From JANQRA01 sp035550735 (GTDB taxonomy: Bacteria; Actinomycetota; Acidimicrobiia; Spongiisociales; ZC4RG35): DNA of 64,000 nt. Every line of letters starts with the position of its first letter. Position 1 is the first letter of the stretch. Positions 43,796 to 51,220 of the stretch are shown piece after piece. Location: assembly GCA_035550735.1 (NCBI GenBank), contig DASZOM010000011.1, forward strand, positions 21,037 through 85,036. The letters are read 5' to 3'. The translations under genes were made by a program, and so were the position numbers. The notes below the pieces were generated by a model. The model worked only from the letters and a program-made list of their open reading frames with translations, was not told the origin of the DNA and ran no database searches.

Positions 43796-44779
43796 TCATC
43801 CCGAAGTCGCCTGGTAGCTGTGAATCCGCCCCCCTCCGATCCGGATCAGGGCGCCCTTGAGGACTCCCTCGCCGTATTCGGACCCGGGGTTGAAGACCGA
43901 AGTCCTTCCGATGACATCCCTGCCCGCCGACTCGTGGATGTGGCCGTGGAGGCCGACGAGGGGCTGATGTCGCTCGATGGCGTCGTAGACCGCCTTGGAC
44001 CCGACGTGGTCCATCAGCGGGGCCCCCGACGATGTGACCACCTCGAGACGCTCGTTGAGCCTGGGGGCGAGGTCGAGCTTGGTGCCGTAAGGGGGCGGAT
44101 GGAGGTTGAAGAGGGCCGTGGATGGCGAGGAGAGCTGTCCCGCCATCTCATCGATGTGGGCGAGGATCTCCTCCTCGTCGTACTCACGTGGAGTGCTCCA
44201 CGGGGTGCGATTGGTGTACCCGGTGGTGATCATCTCGTGGCCGGGCGCTATCTCCACCACCCGGCCTTCCACGTTGACGAGGAGGTCGCCTCCGTGCTCG
44301 GCGATGACATCGTCCACGTAGAAGGGGTCGTCGTTGGCGGGGGCGGTGAGGATCTGCCGCGCCGAGCCCGCCAGCTTCTCCCGGGCGTAGGCGATCCAGG
44401 CGACGACACGTTGCGACATCAGCTCCTGGAAGACGGCGTCGACCCTGGCCGGATCGGCCTCCAGCTCCGCATATCGGTCGGGATCGACCCGCAACGTGTA
44501 GAACCCGGCGTCGGCGACCCGTCTCTCGAAGGCCGGGAGCTCGTCGGGGTGGAGATCGTGCTCCTTCCCCATGAAGCGGGCCCGATGCCGGTCGCCCGCG
44601 GACACCACCGGGACCACGAGCTTGCCGGTGAAGTCGCCACCCAGCACCAGCAGGTCCGCACCGTAGAAGTCGGCGGCGGCGACGAACTTCCGCCAGCACA
44701 CCTCCGAGCCATGGAGGTCGCTGGCGAAGAAGAGAGTCGTTCCCTCTTCCCGGGTGCGCGATCGGGTGAACAGCGGCAT
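43796..44779 (-). CDS. Metallophosphoesterase
   Basis: Calcineurin-like phosphoesterase of 327 residues, cytoplasmic. Metal motifs are FASDLHGSEVCWRKF (D21, H23), LLVLGGDFTGK (D49), a later NLHPPPYGTKLD, and GLHGHIHESAG (GHxH). A long insert between the second and third motifs (about 60-200) is unusual and may define its substrate. It could be a nucleotidase, phosphodiesterase or protein phosphatase. ATG 44779 overlaps the nucleotidyltransferase stop, so the two are coupled; such a pair could add and remove a nucleotide from a shared target. The neighbouring GS-like ligase is the obvious candidate, but nothing in the sequence proves this. Confidence 0.85.
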   Translation of the reverse strand: MPLFTRSRTREEGTTLFFASDLHGSEVCWRKFVAAADFYGADLLVLGGDFTGKLVVPVVSAGDRHRARFMGKEHDLHPDELPAFERRVADAGFYTLRVDPDRYAELEADPARVDAVFQELMSQRVVAWIAYAREKLAGSARQILTAPANDDPFYVDDVIAEHGGDLLVNVEGRVVEIAPGHEMITTGYTNRTPWSTPREYDEEEILAHIDEMAGQLSSPSTALFNLHPPPYGTKLDLAPRLNERLEVVTSSGAPLMDHVGSKAVYDAIERHQPLVGLHGHIHESAGRDVIGRTSVFNPGSEYGEGVLKGALIRIGGGRIHSYQATSG

Positions 44780-45516
44780 CAGTAGGTGTCCCTGGGGATG
44801 TCGACTTCCTGCCACCACTGCATTCGCTCCCCCACCCGGGCGCGCACCCGCCAGCGCATGGACTTCGGGCACTCGTCGAGATGCCGCATGAGCTCGACCG
44901 CGTTGTCCTTGCCCCGGGGAGGCAGGTCGTCGGTGACCGCGGCGAGGTTGACCGTCGCCGTCTTCCAGAAACCCCAGTCGTCTCCGAGGATCGAGCAGAC
45001 GTAGTCGATGTCGATCACCTCGGGGTCGACTGCAGAACGGCCGAGGTCGTGGGTGGAGAGCATGGTGCCCAGGTCGAGGATGTCGTTTGGGGTGAGATCG
45101 ACGATCTGAAGCTTGGACAGCAAGAGGTCCTCGATGGACAGAGTGGGACCGCTCCCCAACCGAGCGCTCACGTCGAGGCGGTGGCAGAGATCGAGCACGT
45201 CGACCCACACATCGACATCGATTCCCCGTGTCTCGTCGCGGAACAGGTACCGCGTCCCCTCCATGGCCACCAGCATGTCCCGGTCCGTCGCGTAGCCCTC
45301 CCTCTCGAAGAACTCACGAAGACGGCGTCGGTCCGACTTGCGTGTGACGAGGTCGATGTCCTTCGGCAAACGGTCGCGAAGCTGCATGTCCTCCATCGCG
45401 GAATGGCAGTGGAGACGCACCCCGACCGATCCCAGGGCACGCAGCACGAGACCGGTCGCCTCGGCTCCGCTGATGAGACGCAGTGCCTCATCGCCGAGCG
45501 GCTCGAGACGATTCAC
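44779..45516 (-). CDS. Nucleotidyltransferase-fold protein
   Basis: 245-residue protein with the nucleotidyltransferase superfamily pattern: GS in RALGSVGVRL (G29, S30), the acidic pair in PKDIDLVTRK (D53, D55) and a third carboxylate in RGIDVDVWVDVL. Similar architecture is found in AbiEii-type and other small nucleotidyltransferases. Two-thirds of the way along is LSIEDLLLSKLQIVDLTPND, also seen in such proteins. No HTH, toxin partner or antitoxin is adjacent. GTG 45516 overlaps the permease stop (GTGA). Membership in a metabolic operon makes a regulatory NMP-transfer role worth testing. Confidence 0.78.
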   Translation of the reverse strand: MNRLEPLGDEALRLISGAEATGLVLRALGSVGVRLHCHSAMEDMQLRDRLPKDIDLVTRKSDRRRLREFFEREGYATDRDMLVAMEGTRYLFRDETRGIDVDVWVDVLDLCHRLDVSARLGSGPTLSIEDLLLSKLQIVDLTPNDILDLGTMLSTHDLGRSAVDPEVIDIDYVCSILGDDWGFWKTATVNLAAVTDDLPPRGKDNAVELMRHLDECPKSMRWRVRARVGERMQWWQEVDIPRDTY

Positions 45517-47159
45517 TCGATCGGAATCTGCCTGAATGCGAGGGAGATGTCGATCCCCTGCCTTCGCCGGTACGTCTTGGCCGCCAGGTACCAGACCACA
45601 CCGAAGACCACGACCGCGAGCAGCAGCCAGAACTCGCCACGGATGGCATCGGCGCTGAACAGCGGTCCGGCGGCGTTCACGTCGTTCCACAACATGACCA
45701 GCACCGTCCCGAGAAACACCGCCCCGAGGAAGCCGGTTATCGACATCACCGGGATCCCGCCGATCCTCTGCTCCGAGGCAGGTGACATCTCGAACAGGTT
45801 CCGCCTCGTCTTCGGGAAGAAGACCGCGGCCACCATCGCCGTCCCCCATACCACCGTGAGCGCCTCGATGAGAGTGAGGAGGTTGATCGCCCGGAAGGCG
45901 ATGAACCACATGAACACGATGGCACCGGCCGTCGAGAGCCAGATCGCCGTGACCGGGGTGTTGAAACGTGGGCTCACGTCGCCGAGTCGGTCCGGGGCGA
46001 TCCGGTCGAACGACCAGGCGATCATGGTGCGCGTGGTGTATGCGATCTCCGCCGGGACCCAGAACCAGATCCAGGCCACGAATGTCGCCATAACGACGAC
46101 CACGAGGATGATGTTGTCCGCCAGGATGCCGATCAGGACCGTGAACCACGGGCTGGCCCCGATCGACGACTCGGTGGAGAAGGCCCAGGCGTCGGTCGAA
46201 GGGTCGAAGAGCCCCACGATCGAGTTGTAGCCGAGCGCTCCCTGGAAGTCGTACCCGAAGACCCGGGTCGCCATGATGTCGAAAGCTGCGATCACGAGCC
46301 CGGTGGCAACCAGTGCGCCGAGGATGCCGTACAGCTGGGTGCGGCGAACCGACTTGATCTCGCCTCCGATACCTACCGATTGGACGGACCCGAGCAGTGG
46401 GAGCAGCGGCCACACCAGGAAGGCGAACGAGGCGCCGAAGCCGATCGGCGCCGTCGCCCATCCCAGATCCTGGGCCGCCGAGACCACCTGGTCGCGGGTG
46501 AGACCGGTGAACCTCTCGAAGTTGGCGAAGAAGTCGCCCGAGTCCCCGAAGATGAGGATCCCGGCCAGGATCACCGTGCCGGCCACGGCGATCACGAACA
46601 GCACCTTCTGCACCGCGAAGTAGCGCCTGGTGCCCGAGGTGAGCAAGGCGGCGGCGAGCACCAGGACCGCGGTCCCGATCCAGAAGATGCCTGCCGGTGA
46701 CGCGGTCGTCGCCGCCCACGAGATGAGCAGATCGCTGTCCCCGATGAAGCCGACCGTTCCGAAGAAAGACGACAGGCCGACCGTGACGATGAGGGAGGCG
46801 GCCAGGGCGGCGTAGTACATGAGGATCATGGTCTCCACCAGGGAGAGCACGAACCCGACCCCCGGGCCGATCGAGCGGGAAAGGGACACGTACACGCCGC
46901 CGGAGCGGGGGAACGTGATCGACCAGGCGTAGAAGGTGCCCGCGATGAACAGCATCCCCACCACCGCGAGGAGGGTGGACAGCCACGGCGCCGCCCCCGG
47001 ATAGAGACTGGGACCGTACAACTGGTTGAAGGCGATGGCGATGCCGACCGAGACCAGGCCGACGTTGAAGATGAACACATCCATCGACCCTGCGACCCGG
47101 ATCAAGCCCGAGGCCGGCCTCGAGAACACCCCTGTGCCCGTCGTCTCCGTGCTCGCCAC
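45513..47159 (-). CDS. APC-superfamily amino acid/amine permease
   Basis: Membrane transporter of 548 residues with 12 or more helices. The first begins MDVFIFNVGLVSVGIAIAF and includes the conserved unwound-helix region; FPRSGGVYVSLSRSIGPGVGFVLSLVE is the characteristic TM2-TM3 part of APC permeases. The substrate is probably an amino acid or polyamine. GTG 47159 is preferred over GTG 47174 because GGAGGAG lies 6 nt before it; that Shine-Dalgarno overlaps the more upstream candidate. It is the first gene of the six-gene operon and is divergent from the Lrp-type regulator, which likely senses its cargo. Confidence 0.9.
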   Translation of the reverse strand: MASTETTGTGVFSRPASGLIRVAGSMDVFIFNVGLVSVGIAIAFNQLYGPSLYPGAAPWLSTLLAVVGMLFIAGTFYAWSITFPRSGGVYVSLSRSIGPGVGFVLSLVETMILMYYAALAASLIVTVGLSSFFGTVGFIGDSDLLISWAATTASPAGIFWIGTAVLVLAAALLTSGTRRYFAVQKVLFVIAVAGTVILAGILIFGDSGDFFANFERFTGLTRDQVVSAAQDLGWATAPIGFGASFAFLVWPLLPLLGSVQSVGIGGEIKSVRRTQLYGILGALVATGLVIAAFDIMATRVFGYDFQGALGYNSIVGLFDPSTDAWAFSTESSIGASPWFTVLIGILADNIILVVVVMATFVAWIWFWVPAEIAYTTRTMIAWSFDRIAPDRLGDVSPRFNTPVTAIWLSTAGAIVFMWFIAFRAINLLTLIEALTVVWGTAMVAAVFFPKTRRNLFEMSPASEQRIGGIPVMSITGFLGAVFLGTVLVMLWNDVNAAGPLFSADAIRGEFWLLLAVVVFGVVWYLAAKTYRRRQGIDISLAFRQIPIE

Positions 47160-47198
47160 GGTAATCTCCTCCACTCGTTTCGTGCAGACACTCTAGGG

Positions 47199-47250
47199 TC
47201 GGAGATGCTGCGCGTGTCGGAGATCTGGAGGAGGTTTTTTGTGCAATTGC
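47199..47250. promoter_or_regulatory. Repeat-containing divergent control region of permease operon and lrp-like gene
   Basis: The 116-bp space between divergent starts holds two direct copies of TCGGAGAT (47199-47206, 47217-47224) spaced 18 bp apart, and the palindrome GCAATTGC (47243-47250) next to a T6 tract. Repeats at this spacing are plausible contacts for the adjacent Lrp/AsnC protein. Confidence 0.45.
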
Positions 47251-47275
47251 GAGATTTCGCCAGCTCCGAGGTGGC

Positions 47276-47764
47276 ATGAGCGAAGGTCGCACCGGTAGAG
47301 GCCGGAAAGGCCTCCTCGACGACGTCGACCGTCGGATCGTGGCGATCCTCCAGGAGAACGGTCGAACCTCCAACCGTGAGATCGGGAGGAAGCTGCGCAT
47401 CAGCGAGGCGACGGTGCGCAACCGGATCTCACGTCTCCTCGCCGACAACCTGATCAACATCGTCGCCGTGCCCACGCCGACAGCGGTGGGCATGACCCTC
47501 TCCGCGATCATCGGAGTCTCGGTGTCGCTCCCCCGGGTGGACGAGGTCGTTGCCCAGTTGGTCACCAAGCCCGAGGTCCGCTACGCCGGGCTGTCCACAG
47601 GCCGCTACGAGGTCATCCTCGAAGCCTTCTTCGGTGACCATGAGCACTTGCTCGAGTTCGTCACCAAGGACCTGGGGAGCATGGAGGGGGTCACCCAGGT
47701 CGAGACGTCGATCATCCTGCGGGTGGCGAAGTTCTCCTACGAGTGGGAAGTGCCGGTCGACTAG
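47276..47764 (+). CDS. Lrp/AsnC-family transcriptional regulator
   Basis: 162-residue regulator. After a basic N-terminal tail, the HTH (about 14-62) reads LLDDVDRRIVAILQENGRTSNREIGRKLRISEATVRNRISRLLADNLI, shown here as ILQENGRTSNREIGRKLRIS and EATVRNRISRLLADNLI. The RAM ligand domain follows (ALSVSLPRVDEVV region, GRYEVILEAFFGDHEHLLEFVTKDLGSMEGV). ATG 47276 follows GAGGTGGC. It is divergent from the permease operon and probably its sensor, binding an amino acid or amine. It is convergent with the ABC ATPase gene, with 6 bp between stops. Confidence 0.92.
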   Translation: MSEGRTGRGRKGLLDDVDRRIVAILQENGRTSNREIGRKLRISEATVRNRISRLLADNLINIVAVPTPTAVGMTLSAIIGVSVSLPRVDEVVAQLVTKPEVRYAGLSTGRYEVILEAFFGDHEHLLEFVTKDLGSMEGVTQVETSIILRVAKFSYEWEVPVD

Positions 47765-47770
47765 ATCGGG

Positions 47771-49243
47771 TCAACCGACACCGGCCATCGCCGCCGCCAA
47801 CCGCTCCTCGGAGACGCCCCGTTCGTACTCGCCGGCGATGCGCCCCTCCCTGAGGATCAGGATGCGGTCGCACAGACCGAGCAGCTCCGGTAGCTCCGAC
47901 GACACGATGAGGATGGCGGTGCCCGAGTCCGCCAGGTGGTGGATCAGGTCGTATATCTCGCGCTTGGCCCCGATGTCGATGCCACGTGTCGGCTCATCCA
48001 GGAGGAGCACGGGCGGTCTGCGGGCCAGCCAGCGCCCCAGCACCACCTTCTGCTGGTTCCCGCCGGAGAGGGTCCTCACCAGCGACCTGATCCCGGCAGC
48101 CCGCAGGTCGAGCTGCTCGATGAGGGTGGAGATCACCGCCTCCTCCGCCTCCCGATCGACAAGGCTGAGCAGGGGTCGGCTCCCCGTGAGCACCATCACC
48201 GCATTCGCCTCGACGGTCCCTTCCATGGCCAGACCCTGGCCACGTCGGTCCTCGGGGACCAGCCCGACTCCAGCGGCGATCGCCGACCTTGGATCGAGAG
48301 GGGCGACCGGCGATCCTGCCACGGTGACCTCACCATCCCTCGGGACCAGCCCGTAGACGGCCTCCAGCACCGTGGAGCGCCCACTCCCCACCAGGCCTCC
48401 GAGACCGACGATCTCACCGGAACGCACCGAGAAGGTGATGTCCCTCACGTCGCCGACCGAGAGTGAGGTCACTTCCAGCCGCAGCTCGCCGTGCTCCGAA
48501 GGAGGCCGATAGAACTGGTTCTCCAGGGACCGGCCGACCATGAGACGGACTATCTCCTCCTCGTCGGTCTCCGCAACGACCCGGGTACCGGTCACCTGGC
48601 CGTCGCGCAGGACCGTCACCGTGTCGCACAACTCGAACGCCTCGTGGAGACGGTGTGTGATGAAGACCACGGCCGAGCCTCTGTCGGCGGTGGCGCGGAT
48701 GATCCGGTAGAGCCGCTCCACGTGATCGACGGTGAGCGACGCCGTGGTCTCGTCGAAGACCAGCACTCTCGATCCCCGGGCGAGCACCCGGGCCACCTCG
48801 GTGAGGTGTTGGGCGTCCTGGGAGATCGACCGGACCCGTTGCCCCGGGTCGAGGGGGAGGTCGGCGTCCTCCAGGACCCGACGAGCCGTCTCCATCATCT
48901 CGGCGCGGTCCACCCAAAGGTGACGCCCGGGGAGACGGCCCATCAGCATGTTCTCGGCAACGGTCAACTCGGGGCAGATCAGCGCCTCCTGGAAGACGAC
49001 CCCGACACCGGCGTCGAGCCGCGCCGTCGCGTCCATGTCTGCCAGCGAGACCCCGTCTATGACCACCGAGCCCTCGTCCGGGGGAATCGACCCGGCGAGG
49101 ATCCGCATCAACGTGGTCTTGCCCGAGCCGTTCTCCCCGACCAGGGCCCGGATCTCCCCCGCCTCCACCGAGAGATCGACTCGATCCAGGGCTTGCACGC
49201 CGCCGAATCGCTTGGAGACGCCGGTCATCTCGAGGAGGGCCAT
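47771..49243 (-). CDS. Sugar-type ABC importer ATPase (RbsA/MglA-like, two NBDs)
   Basis: Tandem ATPase of 490 residues. NBD1 has Walker A ALVGENGSGKTTLMR and signature-like RSISQDAQHLTEVARVLARG (degenerate), with Walker B VLVFDETTASL. NBD2 has the non-canonical P-loop GLVGSGRSTVLEAVYGLV, signature TLSGGNQQKVVLGRWLA and Walker B VLLLDEPTRGID. This asymmetric pattern is normal for RbsA-type ATPases. ATG 49243 overlaps the permease stop (TGATG). It forms a complete importer with the permease and binding lipoprotein. The substrate is usually a pentose, hexose or polyol, and is unassigned here. Confidence 0.92.
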   Translation of the reverse strand: MALLEMTGVSKRFGGVQALDRVDLSVEAGEIRALVGENGSGKTTLMRILAGSIPPDEGSVVIDGVSLADMDATARLDAGVGVVFQEALICPELTVAENMLMGRLPGRHLWVDRAEMMETARRVLEDADLPLDPGQRVRSISQDAQHLTEVARVLARGSRVLVFDETTASLTVDHVERLYRIIRATADRGSAVVFITHRLHEAFELCDTVTVLRDGQVTGTRVVAETDEEEIVRLMVGRSLENQFYRPPSEHGELRLEVTSLSVGDVRDITFSVRSGEIVGLGGLVGSGRSTVLEAVYGLVPRDGEVTVAGSPVAPLDPRSAIAAGVGLVPEDRRGQGLAMEGTVEANAVMVLTGSRPLLSLVDREAEEAVISTLIEQLDLRAAGIRSLVRTLSGGNQQKVVLGRWLARRPPVLLLDEPTRGIDIGAKREIYDLIHHLADSGTAILIVSSELPELLGLCDRILILREGRIAGEYERGVSEERLAAAMAGVG

Positions 49244-50241
49244 CAGCCCGGCCGCCTGACACGATCGACCCACACCGCCAGGATCAGGACACCGCCGGTG
49301 ACAACTCCCTGCCAGAGGGCCTGCACTCCGAGCAGATTGAGCCCGTTCTGAAGGACCGCGATGAAGAGCACTCCGATGAGCGTGCCCACCATCGAACCGG
49401 CCCCGCCGAGAAACGATGTCCCGCCGAGGAGGACGGCGGCGATGACCTCGAGCTCGATTCCGGCACCGACCAGTGGCGAGCCGGCCCGGATCCGCCCTGT
49501 GAAGACGACCGCCGCCAGCCCGACGAGGACACCGTTGATGGCGAACACCCCGACCCGCACCCGGTCGACCGGGATGCCGGCGAGACGCGCCGCCTGCTCG
49601 TTGCCACCGACGGCGAACACCGCCCGGCCGAATGTCGTCGATCTCATCACCAGGATCGAGACGACCAGGATCCCGAGCGAGAGGGTGACGGGCACCGAGA
49701 CCGATCCCACCCGGCCGTCACCCAGCCACTCGACGAACTCGCCGTTGTCCGGGAGCTGCACACTGAGACCGTTGGTCGGGATCTGGGCCGCGGATCGGAA
49801 CAAGGCCAGGGTTCCCAGGGTGACCACGAAGAAGGAGAGCTTCGCCTTGGCGACGAGGAGCCCGTTGAGACCGCCGCCCAGCAGACCACAGACGACCATG
49901 GTGCCGAGCACCGCGACCCACCCCGGGAGCCCCAGGAAGAGAAAGCCGGCGACGATCATGGTCCCCAGGGCCAACATCGAGCCGATGGAGAGGTCGATCA
50001 TGCCGGTGGTGAGCAAGATGGTGCTCCCCACCGCCATGAGTAGCGGGATCGCCATCCCTCTCAGGACGTTGTTCAGGTTGGTGTAGCTGAGGAACAGGTC
50101 CTCGGTCAGGGCGAGGCCGACGAACATGCCGACCAGGACCAGCCCGACCCCGGTCCAGGGCGGCGCGTCACGGAGGAGTCTGGCGAGCCGGGGCCTACCA
50201 GACTCCTCGCGTACCTCTTCCTCAGGCCTGCGGCCCGTCAT
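49243..50241 (-). CDS. Sugar-type ABC importer permease (RbsC-like)
   Basis: BPD_transp_2/RbsC-family permease, 332 residues with about ten helices. Features include GSTILLTTGMIDLSIGSMLALG, LGGGLNGLLVAKAKLSFFVVTLGTLALFRS, GRAVFAVGGNEQAARLAGIPVDRVRVGVF and VIAAVLLGGTSFLGGAGSM, all characteristic of the family. ATG 49241-49243 belongs to the next gene; this one starts at ATG 50241, overlapping the binding-protein stop (TGATG). A TTG at 50244 is also in frame. Confidence 0.92.
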   Translation of the reverse strand: MTGRRPEEEVREESGRPRLARLLRDAPPWTGVGLVLVGMFVGLALTEDLFLSYTNLNNVLRGMAIPLLMAVGSTILLTTGMIDLSIGSMLALGTMIVAGFLFLGLPGWVAVLGTMVVCGLLGGGLNGLLVAKAKLSFFVVTLGTLALFRSAAQIPTNGLSVQLPDNGEFVEWLGDGRVGSVSVPVTLSLGILVVSILVMRSTTFGRAVFAVGGNEQAARLAGIPVDRVRVGVFAINGVLVGLAAVVFTGRIRAGSPLVGAGIELEVIAAVLLGGTSFLGGAGSMVGTLIGVLFIAVLQNGLNLLGVQALWQGVVTGGVLILAVWVDRVRRPG

Positions 50242-51176
50242 CAACCGGCTGATTCACACCGCTCTTCGGAAGGCACCCACTCGTCGACGTTGGACTCGTC
50301 CCAACGCTTGAAGTCGAGGGCGATGGGCTGCACCTCCTCACCGTTGAGCAGTTGATGACCCAACTCCGCGGCCTGGTACCCCATGCCCCATTGGTCGGCG
50401 TCGTAGGTCGCGGTGATGGTCCCGTCGGCCACGGCCTGGATCCCCTCCGGTGTGCCGTTGATCCCGAAGATCATCAGGTCGAGCCCCCGGCCCTCGGCGG
50501 CGAGACCCGCCCCGATGGCCGAGTTGTCGTTGAAGCCGAACACGACCTGGACGTCGGGGTGCTTGGTGAACAGGTCCTCGGCCAGCACCCTGGCATCCTC
50601 CACGTTGTCCTGGAGGTTGTCGGCCTGCTCGAGGATCTCGATGCCTGCGGACTCGGCGTTGTCGATGAATCCGCCGATGCGCTCGAGGACGGCGGGGATG
50701 GGCGGCCCACCGATCACCAGGGCCTTGGCGCCGTCGGGGAAGGCCTCGGCGACGAGCTGGACCGCATCCTCGCCCGCCTTGCGGCTGTCCTCGTAGACGA
50801 CACCGGGCGCCTCACTGTTGGGGTTGTACAACTCGACGACGACTGCGCCTGCCTCGGCAGCCCTCTCGAAGGGCCCCTCGAAGGCGTTGGGGTCGAGTGG
50901 CAGGAAGGGGAGCACGTTTGCCCCCTGAGCCAGCAGGTTGTCGAAGTCGGTTATCTGCTTGTTGACGTCCAGATTGGCGTCGAGGGTGACGACTTCGCCC
51001 CCCACCGACTCCGCGTAACACGTGATGCCCATGTTGATGTTGTGCTCGCCGGGCTCGGTGGCCAACGGCGAGGGTATCCCGAACTTGGCCTCCTCCCCGG
51101 CACCGCCGCCGCCATCGCCGCAGGCCGCAGCCAGCAACGCCAGCACGGCGCACAACGACCAGGTCGCTCTTCTCAC
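50241..51176 (-). CDS. Sugar-type ABC importer binding lipoprotein
   Basis: Periplasmic-binding-protein-4-like lipoprotein, 311 residues. The signal RRATWSLCAVLALLAAACGDG has the lipobox Cys at about 19, followed by a Gly-rich spacer. The binding domain includes DANLDVNKQITDFDNLLAQGANVLPFLPLDPNAFEGPFERAAEAGAVVV, typical of RbsB-like proteins, and VVFGFNDNSAIGAGLAAEGRG. Two Cys late in the chain (GITCYAES, EERCESAG) are odd for the family. GTG 51176 has GGAGG upstream. It lies 44 bp downstream of the M24 peptidase gene on the same strand, so they may be cotranscribed. Confidence 0.9.
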   Translation of the reverse strand: MRRATWSLCAVLALLAAACGDGGGGAGEEAKFGIPSPLATEPGEHNINMGITCYAESVGGEVVTLDANLDVNKQITDFDNLLAQGANVLPFLPLDPNAFEGPFERAAEAGAVVVELYNPNSEAPGVVYEDSRKAGEDAVQLVAEAFPDGAKALVIGGPPIPAVLERIGGFIDNAESAGIEILEQADNLQDNVEDARVLAEDLFTKHPDVQVVFGFNDNSAIGAGLAAEGRGLDLMIFGINGTPEGIQAVADGTITATYDADQWGMGYQAAELGHQLLNGEEVQPIALDFKRWDESNVDEWVPSEERCESAG

Positions 51177-51220
51177 ATCTCCTCCTATCTCGATCCGGAT
51201 GGTTTGCCCTTCATCACCTC

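Noticed and set aside
44779..45516. Nucleotidyltransferase as AbiEii-type toxin of a toxin-antitoxin pair
   Set aside because: There is no antitoxin-like gene next to it; it is embedded with 1-4 nt overlaps in a metabolic operon.
45517..47568. Long frame extending the nucleotidyltransferase upstream
   Set aside because: It is a shadow of the permease gene; the real start is GTG 45516.
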